Shown: positions 12,484 to 25,150 of the stretch, piece by piece
Position numbering within the stretch: the first letter of the stretch is position 1
Layout: the number at the start of each line of letters is the position of its first letter
Assembly (NCBI GenBank): GCA_037074705.1
Contig: CM073592.1
Location: 30,848,629 to 30,912,628 of the forward strand
Direction: 5' to 3'
DNA: 64,000 bases
From: Zhengitettix transpicula
Lineage: Eukaryota; Arthropoda; Insecta; Orthoptera; Tetrigidae
The notes under the pieces: model-generated
The model's input: only the letters and a program-made list of their open reading frames with translations
Told to the model about the DNA's origin: nothing
Database searches by the model: none
Position numbers and translations under genes: made by a program

Positions 12484-12693
12484 TTCAATATATTGTTCTC
12501 GGAGTTCAACCGGGTTTTGCATAATTATAGTAGAACGCAACGTTTCGACGACTAAAAGCTCTGTCGTCATCTTCTAGGCGAAGTGTCGGAACCACACTAG
12601 AAGATGACGACAGAGCTTTTAGTCGTCGAAACGTTGCGTTCTACTATAATTATGCAAAACTCGGTTGAACTCCGAGAACAATATATTATTGAA
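12484..12693. repeat. Foldback element family 1H with hammerhead-like cores in both arms
   Basis: A near-perfect inverted repeat: arms about 12484-12577 and 12597-12693, loop of 19 nt (12578-12596). The unit recurs as a single arm at 43451-43600, where the loop sequence (GGTTCCGACACTTCGC) forms the start of the element. The palindrome therefore looks like two copies joined head to head. Confidence 0.85.
12536..12580 (-). ncRNA. Hammerhead ribozyme-like core, family 1H left arm
   Basis: On the minus strand: CGC, CTAGAAGA (CTGAAGA with one inserted A), T, stem GACGAC/GTCGTC with a loop of about 10 nt, then GAAACGTT and GCG. CGC and GCG can pair as stem I. The right arm (12597-12638, plus strand) has the same core without the CGC. 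Activity is doubtful because of the extra A. Confidence 0.45.
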
Positions 12694-13437
12694 CTGTAAG
12701 AATTTTTTGCATAAATGTGAACCATAACAAAAATTAACAAGCCAGTTTTACGCTTACACAAGCTTTTACATGAACATATTTAATTCTCTTTTCCAATCAT
12801 CAAAATAATATATTATATTGTCGAAATTCGTGACGAAAGTTTTCGTGTTATGAAATTAACAATTAAGATACTAAAATTTTATTTTAATATAGATATAATT
12901 TATCACCATATACACGTATAATCTTAAAGATTATTTATAAGTTTTCATTTGAAGAGTTGCGATAACATTATATAAATAGAACCCAATTTTTCGTGCAATC
13001 AGAAATAAGTTAGAATACCGAAGTCGAAAATATTTTGAAATAATTGTTGATTTTAAAAATGCGGTAATACGACAAAGAATCTGATAATAGGCCTACTAAT
13101 ATGATAAAGAATGAATCTGATCGATTTAAATTTCATTACTTAGCCCATTTTCCTTCAGTTTTAGAGATGTTTCCAACGAATTTGAACTCATAAATTAACA
13201 ATATTAAAATAGTATTGAAATATTAAAAGTTATTAAACATATTTTAAATCGTCTCCGGCCTCTCGTTAATCTGTGACCTAAATTCAATTACTTGACTCCA
13301 TTTAGTAGAATTGTACCCGAGTAATTGAGGGTATCTTGACTTGTAACATTCAAGTCGTTAACATTACTGACAAGGTGATGAAATAACACAATCTATCGAT
13401 AAAAAATTCTATCGATAACACGTCTCAAGAACAACGC

Positions 13438-13463
13438 TATAAAAACAACGCTTAGTAATTAGT
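13438..13463 (+). promoter_or_regulatory. Core promoter of SPH-B
   Basis: TATAAAA (13438-13444) is followed about 20 nt later by TTAGTG (13459-13464), a weak initiator match. The ATG at 13484 follows within 25 nt. Confidence 0.5.
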
Positions 13464-13483
13464 GGTTGATTAAAATTTCAAAC

Positions 13484-16400
13484 ATGTACGTTCTCACCGT
13501 TCTGTTCCTTTTAGCTCTCAGTCACGTAAGTACTGTTTGAAACGTATTGAAGATTTATTTATGTTAAGTAACATTATTTCAGTAACATAAACAAGCACTC
13601 AGTAACAAACATTTGAATCGAAATTTAAATTTTAGGTCATCTCCGCGCAATGTTTGAAGTGTTCATATATTGAAAATTATATTATTAAATTGTTTACTTC
13701 CGCCATTCAAATATTTTATTTAAATTTAGTTTATTAATACGTTTGGAATTTCTTTATCTCGTTACTTCCAAGTCCATATTTTGAATACTTGTTTCATCTC
13801 AACTTAGTACCGTAATTTAATGTTTAAACATAGAATGTAGGTCCAGATGAATTTACAAACAAAAGTTTTGATACATTCAGGTCATGAATAGCAACATAGG
13901 GTTATAAATTTTAAGTCGATATATTTCATGGTACGCCATTGCAAATAACTATAAAAAAATTATTACTATATTCTCAAGAAATAAAACCAGAAAAATTATA
14001 TTATTTTTAAACGATTTTTTTATGACTTTTCAGGTGGACTTATCTCAAAGTCTGCATTTAAATCCTACAGTAAATAACGGTGAACATCAATTTTTGTCAA
14101 CACGTGAGTTTAAAAATATTTAATTTATATTCATACGCCAAATGTCCAGTACTAGAATCAAATTACTTTATTATAAGAAGAATGTCTTCTGTGGTCTAAC
14201 AGTAAAAACTTAGCTTTCACTTTATTTACTACAATTTTTGTTCACTGTTTTATGACACTGCAATAAAAACACACCTATACATAAATAATTTTCTATAATT
14301 GATTCAGGAAATTTGTAAATAGCAATTAAATTTTATAAGACATTTGAAAAATTCGTGAAAATGTTTGACGATAGAGACAACGGCAAGTACGTGGATTCCG
14401 ACAGGAATAATATAGGAAAGCAACATTCTTGATTATAGGTTGAAATAGACTTTTATTTTATGAACATAGGTTTAACGATGTCCTATAACAAATTTCGTTA
14501 CAAAATTGAGATGCAATTTCAGATTTATTTTATTCCATTAGTCCTCGTATGAGGAATCAGGATACGTCATTACATGAAATTACAATATAATTATTGGATG
14601 CTACAATCAGTTACAATTAGAAGTTAACATAAAAGAATCGGGAACTCAAATTTCCCTGTCCACCATAAGTAAAATAACTATATAGTAATAATAATAAAAA
14701 TAATAATTCTTTAATTATACTAAAGGTATAATATAATATTTACAGTACTCAAAAAATTCAGCAGTAAAAAATTAAACTGTCATAGAATATAGAATTACAT
14801 ATCACACAAGAATAAACACACGCACACTAGGAGGAAACACAAACGAGGGGCAAGTCACCTCACGAAACAGAGGGACGAGGAATTTGCCCTTCCGTAGAAA
14901 CTCCAGACCGTACATGAAAAAACAAAACAAAAGAACTGAAAGGACCAACAGAGACTAAGACAGTTATGAAATAAGTAGCAACACATTGAACACTTTTGCA
15001 GTATAACAAAAAATAATTGACAATCTTCAAACAATAAATTTTAAGTCGCGTGACTTTCTGAATATTTTAACATAGTCACTTTGAACGCCATTCTAATTTT
15101 CGCAATGCGTATATTATTAAACCGCGATGATTTGCTAATTTTTGACAGTACTTTTATTGTTTATGGTAGCTCGCATATCAGATATATTTAATTCCTTTGG
15201 ATATCATAACTAATTTCAAAATAAAAATATATATTTCTGTACTGCTGTCGTATATTGTAAAATAAACTACTTATATGAAAAAGGCTTAAATGCTCCAGAC
15301 AAAAGCTGAAACTAAATAAATCAAATATATTTTTATTAACGAGGCGGATCACGTATCACAGTGCAACAATCAACACGCGTGATTGAAGACGCTTTCCTTA
15401 GCGTCGTCGGGTAGTGGTGTAGTAACATTACTTGTGCTTCCTTCATTTGCAGCCAATGTTCCTAAATCATCAAGGATATACAATGCCCAAGGAACAGCGA
15501 CTCCAGGACAGTTTCCTTTCCAAGCGTACATCATCGTTGATTCCGTGTATCTCTTCGGTGGAGCTCTCATCTCCTCGCTTTTTGTCCTCACATCCGCATC
15601 GGCCATTGTTGGGTAAGAATCAATCCGCACCCAATCTATCCATTCACCGAAAATCCCAACTTAACGAGTCAAACATGTATCCTCCTACCTATTAAATCCA
15701 CAAACTCCTTCAATATTCCAGTTACCCACCCGCTAGTCGACCGAACCATAAATCCATCCAGACGTCCATAAGCTTTATACATCTATCAGACTGTTTCTTA
15801 TATATTATATATTGTAATAGTTAAATAATATTAATTATTAATGGCTGGGCGCTTTAAAATAAAAAGATTATTAAGGGAAAACAATTACACAAATTTATTA
15901 ACAATTTTAAATACACAATAATATTTGGGATCTCAGGGTCTTAAACTGGGTTTGATAAATGGCTGAATTTATACAATCAAAATTACATTTACCTTTTATG
16001 GAAGTTAATGCGTCTGAAACATAGACGAAATTTGTTTTAGAAGAAATAATACTACAGATTGAATTTAAACAGTTTTAAATTTATCAAGAATTAACTATCT
16101 CATTTTATCGATATTTAAATAATTAAAGAACGATCTGACTTTTATCTTTTAAAAGTGGTTTACAAATGATTTCTCTACTTACGGCCGCCCAGGTCTCATT
16201 TTAGGTTTTTCGTGCACAAAATTTGGGGATATCACTGATTCTAGTACTCACAGACTCTAAATGTCAACAAATTCTAATTGGCGTAGTTTGTTAGTTGGTC
16301 TAACACAATTTGGTAGTTTCTCGATGCTTTGCTGCAACCTGGATTTGCAGATCTCGTGACTTTAGTTGGAAATGTACTTCCTTGGTTTGTCTATGGCCAG

Positions 16401-19400
16401 CAGGTTGAATTTATGCTCGACTGCCGATTACAACATTAGTTTCACTCTCTCCTTCCCGACTGCAAAACTTTTTATAACATGAATTTTCTGGTCTTTACAC
16501 CTCGCAACAATACTTTCTTTGCATTGCCGCCTTGTTGCGGCGTCCACTCTATATCCACTAATAATGAGTCCTCTACAATCCAACTTTCCAATTAGAACAA
16601 TGTCTTAATTACCAATTACTACAATATATAATTTAAAACCGAGTGATTTGTTTAAAATAATTACAACAATTGTAAAAGTAAAGAAAGTAATTAGGTGGGT
16701 TATCTGAAATTGGGGTTAGCTTTCACCGTGCAGTGCAGGAGGAAGTTATTCAAATTTTCACAACTAAAACATATATAGAAATAAAAATTGTATATTTTAA
16801 TTTATAGCGAGATATGTTTCTTTACGAAGTTTTCGTGAAAAGGCTATTGACATTTAAAGACTAGTTTTTGGTAAATTTGTGAATTAATTGTCGTTGCTCT
16901 GTGTTTTTCTGTCTTCGGCTTCTTCAACTCCTGTGTCATCATCGTAAACTCGTATTCCTCTATCGAACTCCTTTCCGTGGAAACCGCATAACTTAATCAC
17001 TCATATTGAGGGGACTTGCCAATTGTAACCAAAAGAGAAGGAATACAAAAAATAAATTAATGTTTCATTTTATTTTGAACCTCTTCACAGCATCTTCATC
17101 TCATAACTACAACAATGCTGACCGCAATAGGTTTACACCCTAATAGTCAGCAGGACATTTTGCGTCGCAGACACTATAAAATGTTCCTTATCTGCACGTC
17201 TAAGACCAATAAATATCTCTGGTGGATGTCGTTACTGCGACTTAACCCTCATCCAATTCCTTTACGATATTTTGCCCAATCTCAAACATTTCACATTACA
17301 AAGCCTTAAGTTCAGGGTTTCGCTGTGATATTCGTAAGGGAAAGAATCATGCTTCTGTTTATATAATATTTTTCCTTGACTTGATATGTTTTGTTAGTTT
17401 CTCCATGACTGATTAAAGTATCTTCCCGTAGAAATACCCAAATAACCATAATTAAGGACTACATTTTGATGTTACAGGCGCGGGCAATGGAACATCACTC
17501 TGGGAATGACAGACCTTAACGGCGCTGAGCCGTACAGGGTGCAGCAGGTCAGCGTACAGGCTAACTGGTATTCAAACGTCCTTGCAGAACACAGCGTGGG
17601 ACTCATCAAACTGCCTGAACCAGTTGGAAGTGGTAAGTATTCGAATGATTATTAATTTGTTACACTTCACAGTAAATTATTTTTTAATTTTCTATTCTCA
17701 TACACGTAGACGTGTTCTTACAAAGGGATATTTAAAGTATTCATACAGATTTAGGCCCCTAATAATTTTATATGTTGGCAGCATAGAACGAAGAAACTGT
17801 TAAAGTTTCAAAAATATCTTTCTTTTTATAAATATACTGCAATTTTAAATCAGGATCTGAACTGAATTTGAACACAGAAGGTACATGTAATTTGTTATAT
17901 AGCACACAGTCACACTCACTTTTTTTTAGTGTAACAGGCTACATGAGGGTAATCCACACGATGGCAACTCCTCTTTAACAGCATAGGAAAGGGGAATGCG
18001 GAAGGGTAGAGGAAAGTAGCCAAGGGTTAACTAGGGACCCCGGGCTGTAGTTTAAGAATTAGACTAAAAGTGATCTAGGACAAACCCTAGAAAACCTGCG
18101 TCAGGTAGGTCGGGCGCTTGATACTTGTCCCACGCCCTTCCGATGGCAGGAGATGGGATTGCTGTGGGGACGCAGCATTCCCTTCTCTGTGCCTCAACAA
18201 GTTAAGGAGGCATCTGTCTGACTATTCCAATAGGAATAGCGGACAACTGTTACCGGGTGTACTTCTCTCCCTTATTTTTTATATTTATTTGAGTTTCAAT
18301 TAGTCTTCGAATGACGAAATAATAAAATAATAAAAAATTATGCAAACCGATTAAATTAAGATTATAATACTATTATCTATGTTCTAATGAATTTATAGCA
18401 CTTGAAACTTAATGAAAAATAATAGTAATTAGATAAAGAAGAATCCTATTAACAGACAAAATTAAGTGAGAAATATCAAAATAGTAATAGCTGTAAGAAT
18501 AAGACTACAGATAGACGAACTCAAGGCTTTTAGAATTACATTAATCGTAAATGCCTGTTATTATATTATATTTGTGTGTTATGGAGTGAGTTCTATTTAA
18601 ATTATTCTTTATTTCAGAATTCATCCGGCCCGCCTTCTTGCCTACATTTACTGACGCGTTTCACAACTGGGCTGGTACGGAAGTGCTTACCACAGGTTTC
18701 GGATATGAGGGAGATGGTAACGCACCACTTAAACAGATTATTAATTTAAATTCCTCTACCTATTCCTGTAGTATGGAATAGTACTACACATTTGTTAGTT
18801 TATAGCTATTGTTACATTACATATTATTCTTAAAATTATTTAAAACTAACCTTCCGAACAATTAAGTAGTAAGGATTTATTTGATTATAATCTCTTAACA
18901 ATTTCAAATGTTTACTGCGACGATTAACAGAATATCTATATTATATTTAATTTGTTTTTTTTTATGCATTTTCGTTGGATTATATTTAGGAATGTAAACA
19001 GCTTAAAATAGAACTTTTAAAGAGAGACTCTACGAAACGAAGATTGTAGACAAAATGCGATGTTGTAATTACAATAATTGTATTTCAAGCGAAATCTGTT
19101 CCCATTTGCCAAAGCTGAATTAAAACTTCCTCAGCAGTTCATTATTAACGCTGTACCATGGTTTTAATGATTTTATCTTTGCAGCTTACAGTGCCGCTAT
19201 TAAAATTACAGAAGTAATGGAAGACGTTATTACGCTGTACGTTTTTAAAAATTATAGCATTTTTATTATGAATAGAGACTACATTAGGGTAATACACGTG
19301 GTGGCCACTTCCCTCTAATAACATCGGAAAGAAATTTGAAAGAGGGAATGCGGTAGGGAAAGCAAGCAATTCAATTTCAGTTCAATTATCCGTAGTGAAG

Positions 19401-21580
19401 AATTCAAATTAGTTCTATAAGCACTTAGAAAACTTCAAAGCCCGTGCTTGTGCCTTAGGAACGTAGAAATACAAATGTGAATAATTAGTTGTAATCTGAT
19501 ATTTCGTTTTTCCGTTTATCCCTTTTAATTGCTCCATCAAACAGATACGATAGCGTTTTATTTATATTGTTTTAAGTCTTAATAAACAAAACTGTTAAAG
19601 AATAAAAATATTTGGGTTACAATTTGAGTGTGCGTGTGTGTGTAATGAAAAATCTCAATTTTCAGATGGTCCTCTGAGTGAATCCCTGAAATTCGCACTC
19701 ATGAAAGTGATTTCCTACTCGGAATGCCAAAGCGCGTACGCTGGTTATGTAACTGTAACGAATATAGATCTTTGTGCTTCAGGGAATGGGAACCCGTGTT
19801 CGGTAAGTTCAAACTCTGCCAATGTTATTCACGTGCGTCGAGGAAAACAAGGATATAGAACATGAAAGGCCTTGCACGCCAACTCATTTTCACTCTAACC
19901 TATTTTATTGTCAATACACGACATATAATTTACTATCTAAAAGGGACAAGTTACTCAAGATTTTATGTTCCTTGCCATGACCAAATTCTGATGATTATAA
20001 ATAGTACACTGATGAAAAATAAAATAGTAATCAGAGAGAAAAATAGGTAGAACATTAAATTAATTCACCAGCGAATATACACATATTCATATCAAATTGT
20101 TATTAACTGACTGCCAAAAAGAAATTAGCGGTTGCCTCAGAAGCATTGGAGAAGCACATAAAAGGCGAGTACTAGTTTCAGAGTAAAATAATTTGTCAAA
20201 ATATTCAAGATCTTTGATGTAATTTTATTTTAATATACCTTCTTGTTATTTTTCAATTGACGAAGTTCCAAAGTTAGGGATGAAACCAGTAAAGTCATGT
20301 GCTACATTACCGCAAACAACCATTTTTACTATGATAACTATGTAAAGTAATAAAACTACAAGGGGTGATAGTGTTACCAATACTATGACCTCACACTTAA
20401 TATGCTAACATTTATAATTCTGTCTACATAACTTAACATAGTGTCTAATTTTTAAAACGCGGAATAATTTACTATTTCTAACCCGAAATTATTTTTCTCA
20501 ATAAATATTTCAAATAAACTTAATTTTCGGAACGAGCCACTGAGCAGTTTTGTAATCAGGGTCGTGTGGTATATTTTCGCCTCTTAAATGATTTTTTTAA
20601 ATAATCTCAGAAGTGAAATCTTTAACCATAAATAAAAGATGATTATTTTTGAATTGAAAATATAAACTATCATAAAATAAGATTTTATAATTAGTGAATA
20701 TTTCGATTTTGTTGGTTTTGTCGCCTGACGCTCTGTCATCATAGCACGGGGGGGGGGGGGCTCTTCCGTTTCCTTGTGCTCTCGGCATCGTAGCACACAT
20801 AGCTAGCAGTTCTGGCTGTCCAGCTGGCTGCTTTAGGAGCCATGATTCAGAAAAATTATTTCATCCTAAATTAATTTATGTGCTGTAGCATATGAGCATA
20901 TACGAACGAGCCACCACGGGATGAAACGTAGTGGGAGATTGTATTAGTTACAATATTAATTAACCTTTTATGACTCTTATATTTATTTATTCACATGAAG
21001 TAAGACAGAAAAAACTCCGGAGAGCCGGGAATCGAACGCGCGACCGCTGCTGCTGTAACTATGTGAGTCGTCCCTGGCTCGTTTCCCGATTCTCTAGAGA
21101 TTTTTCTATCCTACTTTTTTAATTAAATTTCACTAAGGTGTCGAACTGAGCTTAACCTACAGCATTCTTGTTTATATGTTGATTAAGATGAATTTTACAA
21201 AATAAAGTTTCTGTTGGGAGAAACGTTTATCCTACGAACATAAAAATTAATATATTTTTTCAGAAGCGTTTTACATATTTTCGAGAATCATTTTTCTCTA
21301 TAAACTATGTTTGCTGTCAAATTTTCTCGTTGTTGCAATTGCAGTAATATCAAAGACGATCACTCTACAACGGTGGTGTAATAAGAACATTTCCTTGCAG
21401 GGAGACAACGGTGGTCCACTTTTCATCGATGAAGGATCTTCAACGTTCAAAATTATCGGAGTGCACACTTTTGGGTGGCCAAGCTGCGTCACAGGACATC
21501 CAGCAGGTTTCATCAACATCGCTTCGACACCAGTTTTGAACTGGATCAGCGCTGTCACGGGAATTGTCATTCAACCATAA
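13484..21580 (+). CDS. SPH-B: secreted S1A serine protease homolog, catalytically dead (280 aa)
   Basis: Exons: 13484-13525, 14034-14103, 15453-15612, 17478-17632, 18618-18716, 19666-19802, 21401-21580 (843 nt, in frame). Signal peptide MYVLTVLFLLALSH... is split by intron 1, as in all members. The propeptide ends SSR45, then I46 (IYNAQG), a trypsin-type activation site. GGALISSLFVLTSASA has Ser87 at His57 and Ala88 at Cys58; AEHSVGLIKL has Ser130 at Asp102; GDNGGPL has Asn224 at Ser195. Asp194 and cysteine pairs 168-182 and 191-220 are present. One N-glycosylation site (QWNITLG). The fold should form and respond to cleavage but not hydrolyse peptide bonds by the usual triad. Intron 2 (14104-15452) and intron 3 (15613-17477) show no recognised feature; introns 4 and 5 carry family 1 repeats; intron 6 (19803-21400) carries a SINE-like piece and a 13-G tract. 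Function unknown. Confidence 0.89.
17923..18256 (+). mobile_element. Dispersed repeat family 1, partial copy
   Basis: It begins in the typical T-run and GTAACAGGCTACATGAGGG and continues through TCCCACGCCCTTCCGATGGC to TATTCCAATAGGAATAGCGG. It lies in intron 4 of SPH-B. The last ~140 bp of the consensus are missing. Confidence 0.8.
19268..19370 (+). mobile_element. Dispersed repeat family 1, short head fragment
   Basis: A diverged piece of the first ~100 bp of the family (ACTACATTAGGGTAATACAC, then GAATGCGGTAGGG). It lies in intron 5 of SPH-B. Confidence 0.5.
20748..20760 (+). repeat. Poly-G tract of 13
   Basis: A run of 13 G in otherwise AT-rich intron 6 of SPH-B. Runs of this length are error-prone to sequence. 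Confidence 0.8.
21010..21085 (-). repeat. tRNA-derived SINE-like fragment
   Basis: On the minus strand it contains GCGTTCGATTCCCGGC (B-box plus T-arm like) and, upstream, CCAGGGACGACTCACATAGTTACAGC, which resembles the copy at 47103-47195. It lies in intron 6 of SPH-B. It does not fold as a complete tRNA by eye. Confidence 0.5.
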
Positions 21581-21809
21581 CTGTACTACTGTCATTAAGG
21601 AAATATTTTCTAGGTTTTTAAAATACAAATACGATATAAACATCAGTTCTTACTCAATTTTCTCATTTAACTTATGTCCCTGACTTCTCAGTGATTCTAT
21701 TTTCATATATTCCTCATTTACTAACACCCATCTCTCACGCAACGAAGCTTTGCTTTCTTCTAGGTTTCTTTTAGATCACAAACAAAACGGAGTATCAGAC
21801 GTACCGTTA

Positions 21810-21815
21810 AATAAA
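21810..21815 (+). promoter_or_regulatory. Poly(A) signal candidate of SPH-B
   Basis: AATAAA about 230 nt after the stop codon; no closer perfect hexamer was seen. Confidence 0.4.
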
Positions 21816-22727
21816 AGATCAGCCATACGTGTCAGTTTGTGTAGAGTTATTTAGAATTTTCTGTCTATTTACTTGGCAAAAATCTAATACGAAGAATTCA
21901 GGTTAGATTTTTATATTTTAGCAATATAATTCAACACATCTAAATTGTTGCAAAACCAAGCACCCGTATTGTTAAAACTTATTTGAGTAATGTTACTTAT
22001 TTGGAACAGATTTTACCGTAATTGTCAAAGGAAGTATTTAATGGTTTCAAAACATTACAGCGTTTCCTCGCATGCGCCACAATTTCCAAAACATGCGTTA
22101 TGGAAATATATTTACTTAATTAGTTTGTAATAAAATGTAACGGTTCGTGCGTTGTGTCGTCTATTGCTTTTTTTAATCACTTGATGAAAGCAACAAATAT
22201 TGAAGAAACCATATTTTTTTCTGTTATTTGTCTATTCATTTATCTATTTCATACATTTGTTCACACAGACGTTTTAAATTTTATAACTTCAATATTCAAA
22301 TGTCCTGCATAATTGTTATTTTTTATATTTCTCCAAATAATTATCATTGTTTTCCAATATCGATGGAAAAGTCTTGATTGTATGAAAGAAAATTCTTTGT
22401 GTTTGGGGAAATCCTTAAGCTGCAAATCGAAAACTGTTTTCCAGCAGAATAAAAACAACACACGCACGCGTACAAATGTATGAAATAGCTTCCAAAGCGA
22501 CAATGGAGCCAAGCTCTGTTACTTTGTCGGAAAGTCAAAATAGCGTATGCGCGCTAAAACTCGAGACGACGATAGTTCAGTTGGTGACGGGACATTTCGG
22601 AGGACGGAATAAATGAGTATAGAGCAGAGACTAGCCGTCGTTTAATGTATCATTAAACAAAGTTGTGAATTTAAGACAAAGTAAAAACATTTACGGAAGT
22701 ATTATCCCGTAAATATCGGTAAGTAAA

Positions 22728-22880
22728 AGCAGTTTACGTCTATAGCCAGCCAGGGAAGGAAGCGAGCAGTTTTACGTATACAGCCAGCCAGGAAAGTCTA
22801 AGAGAGTTTACGTCTATCAGCAGCCAGGAAAGGAGTGCAGTTTTTACGTCTGTAGCCTGCCAGAAATAGTAAAGTTGCAG
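22728..22880 (+). repeat. Imperfect tandem repeat with TTTACGT and CAGCCAG motifs
   Basis: Four imperfect units of about 37-45 bp, each with a GTTTACGTCTAT-like start, then AGCCAGCCAGG-like and purine-rich sequence. It may be part of an LTR or an upstream region; I see no flanking coding sequence. Confidence 0.6.
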
Positions 22881-22963
22881 TTTAAGTCCCAAGCGGTAAA
22901 AAGACTAGCAAATCTATGAATCACAGGATTCATATAAACAGGCTTAATAGAACACTAAACATT

Positions 22964-22965
<2 letters not shown>

Positions 22966-23015
<50 letters not shown>
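22966..23015. repeat. (TA)n microsatellite
   Basis: About 25 TA dinucleotides between SPH-B and SPH-C. Confidence 0.95.
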
Positions 23016-23016
<1 letters not shown>

Positions 23017-23290
23017 GCAACCAATACTGTAAATGTACTTAAAGGCTTTTTGGTTCAAGCCATAATTTTTAAAATTCAGTAACAATAAAAATTAATGAAT
23101 TGGATAGGTAAATTTGAAACGCAACCTTTAATGATTGTTGAAATCTAATAATATATATGTCAAGAAATAGAGTTACAAAATACCTACGATTTCAAGTTGA
23201 ATTAAGTTATTATTTAATGCCCCTTAAATCGTTGCATATCCCAGGAAGTGCGATTTCTTTAGGAAAGCTTCATATACAATTAACATTTTA

Positions 23291-23291
23291 G

Positions 23292-23327
<36 letters not shown>
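23291..23327. repeat. (TA)n microsatellite
   Basis: About 18 TA dinucleotides, 280 bp after the previous array. Confidence 0.95.
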
Positions 23328-23331
<4 letters not shown>

Positions 23332-25090
23332 ATTATATTTGAGCTACAATTTAATTTTCTGAAAGAATGGACTCAATTTTTTCAGGAGTCGTAATAAAAC
23401 GCCTACGGATAAATACATAATTTTTACGAATTAATTTGGAAAGGAGTAATAACATTAGAGTCAAAAACTCGGCATAAAACAACTAAAATGGAAAGAGATG
23501 TTTAAAAGTAAAGAAGAAAACGATAATTACAAGATATTAAGAAGGTAGTGTTATCAACCGGTAGAGAAAAAAATATTTCTTTTTTAAATGGAATTAATCT
23601 AGAAAATTGAAGTGTATTAAGCTAGGGTATGAATATAATCGGGGCTAATCAATCAGCAATGGAAATCATTGGGGTAAGTAATAAATTAACGAATGACCAT
23701 GGATCCGGATTTCAACTGGCGGCACTGGAACTCAGAATTCCACTTACGGTCTTGTTAATCAGGTAAATGAAAACGGGAAATAAATAATCACTTGAGAAAA
23801 ACTTGGTAGATTATTAAGTCTGTTGGCTGAGAACGTGAAGGCTACTGTGAGACAACAACAATAACAAATTACAATGAGTTGAAGTTATTTACACCAGTAG
23901 AAACTTTTTGAATTATTGGACGGTTACCAATAAGAAAAAAAGTAACAACTAAATTAGAAAATGGAAGCTGATGGACCAAACAGGGTGAAAAACATGTACT
24001 GGGTTCGAGTCAGAGTCGCATTTATAGTAAGAATTTTTTAATTAAAAATATTATATCTTCTGGCCTCGTCCGAACGACAAAGATTTTGTTTGCCTGCAAA
24101 TATTTGACCCTTACAAGGAAGAGGATAGGAGACAGACTGAAATTGCAGTTTTAATTGTTTCAAATGGTGGATGACAATTTAAAGTGGCCTAAAAATAATT
24201 CAACTTTTTCTTGTAAAACAAACAAAATTCCTTTCAAATTTTTTGAAATTAGAGATTTGAACGCTCCTATTATGTCTCAAGATGGCGGAAGGCAGTATTA
24301 AATTTCTAAAATCCTCCTTACGGTTCCATTTAACAACGAAAAAAAAATCGAAAGCACCTCCAATGATTTGTTGTGAAAAGCGAAAAAAAAAATAAACGGG
24401 CTAAAACGTTCGGCTTTCAGGCTCTAGTTTGATATTAATTAAAAATTTCTTATGTTACAAGGAAAAGTTTATTCGCAAACGTTACCATTAGACAACTTTG
24501 CATGACACGTATATATATATTGATACTAGCACTCAACAGTAAAATGCATTATTTTTTTCTATGCAGATGATCTGAATTTGTCCTCTGACGTTTCTTCTTT
24601 CAACGGGTCCAGTTTGTCGATTTTTAAATTTTGAGACAGAAAATATTAATAATATTTCTATAACAGACACACGTTTTCAGTTAAACTTTACCAATTCAAT
24701 TTAGTTTTAATCTATTATACCGAAAATTAAAATTCTTTCTCTAATAATAAAAAAAACGATCAGGATATCACTTAATATTATGATTGATATCAAAATTTCG
24801 GTTTGAAGTTCAAAAAGTATCTTGATTGACCTTCGCTTAGCTTCGGATAAGACAATTTTAGAATTTCAACGTCACCTCTAAACAATAGAACTAAAACTGC
24901 TTCCCAGAAATTATCTGCTCACCACTCACCTCCATAACCTGTCGAAAAAAGATAAAAATGGAAATTTGTGGTGTCACTCCACATATATCTCCCAAAATGT
25001 GTTGGATAAAGTTTTATCTCCAAGGTTTGATCCTCGAAGGTCAGCAGATTAATTTACTATTGATCCTCTCAAAAAATTGATAAGTGATAT

Positions 25091-25118
25091 TATAAGTCAA
25101 CCAGTTCCTCCGCTTCAG
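25091..25118 (+). promoter_or_regulatory. Core promoter of SPH-C
   Basis: TATAAG (25091-25096) and TCAGA initiator-like motif at 25115-25119, with a spacing of about 26 nt. The ATG is at 25151. Confidence 0.4.
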
Positions 25119-25150
25119 AAATACATTTATTAATAATAGGTTTAGTAGAC

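Larger units (their letters stand above)
9694..13437. other. Divergent intergenic region between SPH-A and SPH-B
   Basis: This 3.7 kb region separates the 5' ends of two genes transcribed outward and may hold shared upstream elements. I see a hammerhead-like single motif near 10758 and a large foldback element at 12484-12693. The rest is AT-rich with no gene I can support; the reading frames near 10244, 11331 and 12031 have no recognisable motif. Confidence 0.5.
21816..25090. other. Intergenic between SPH-B and SPH-C
   Basis: AT-rich spacer holding an imperfect tandem repeat (22728-22880), two (TA)n arrays and otherwise no gene that I can support. A B-box-like GGGTTCGAGTC near 24000 may be SINE debris. 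Confidence 0.5.

Noticed and set aside
12484..12693. Transcription terminator hairpin
   Set aside because: Far too long, shared with another locus, and eukaryotic. A foldback retroelement explains it.
15370..15630. Minus-strand open frame antisense to SPH-B exon 3
   Set aside because: It is the shadow of the coding exon. The same applies to the frames opposite SPH-B exon 7 (21298-21570) and SPH-E exon 3 (49404-49679).
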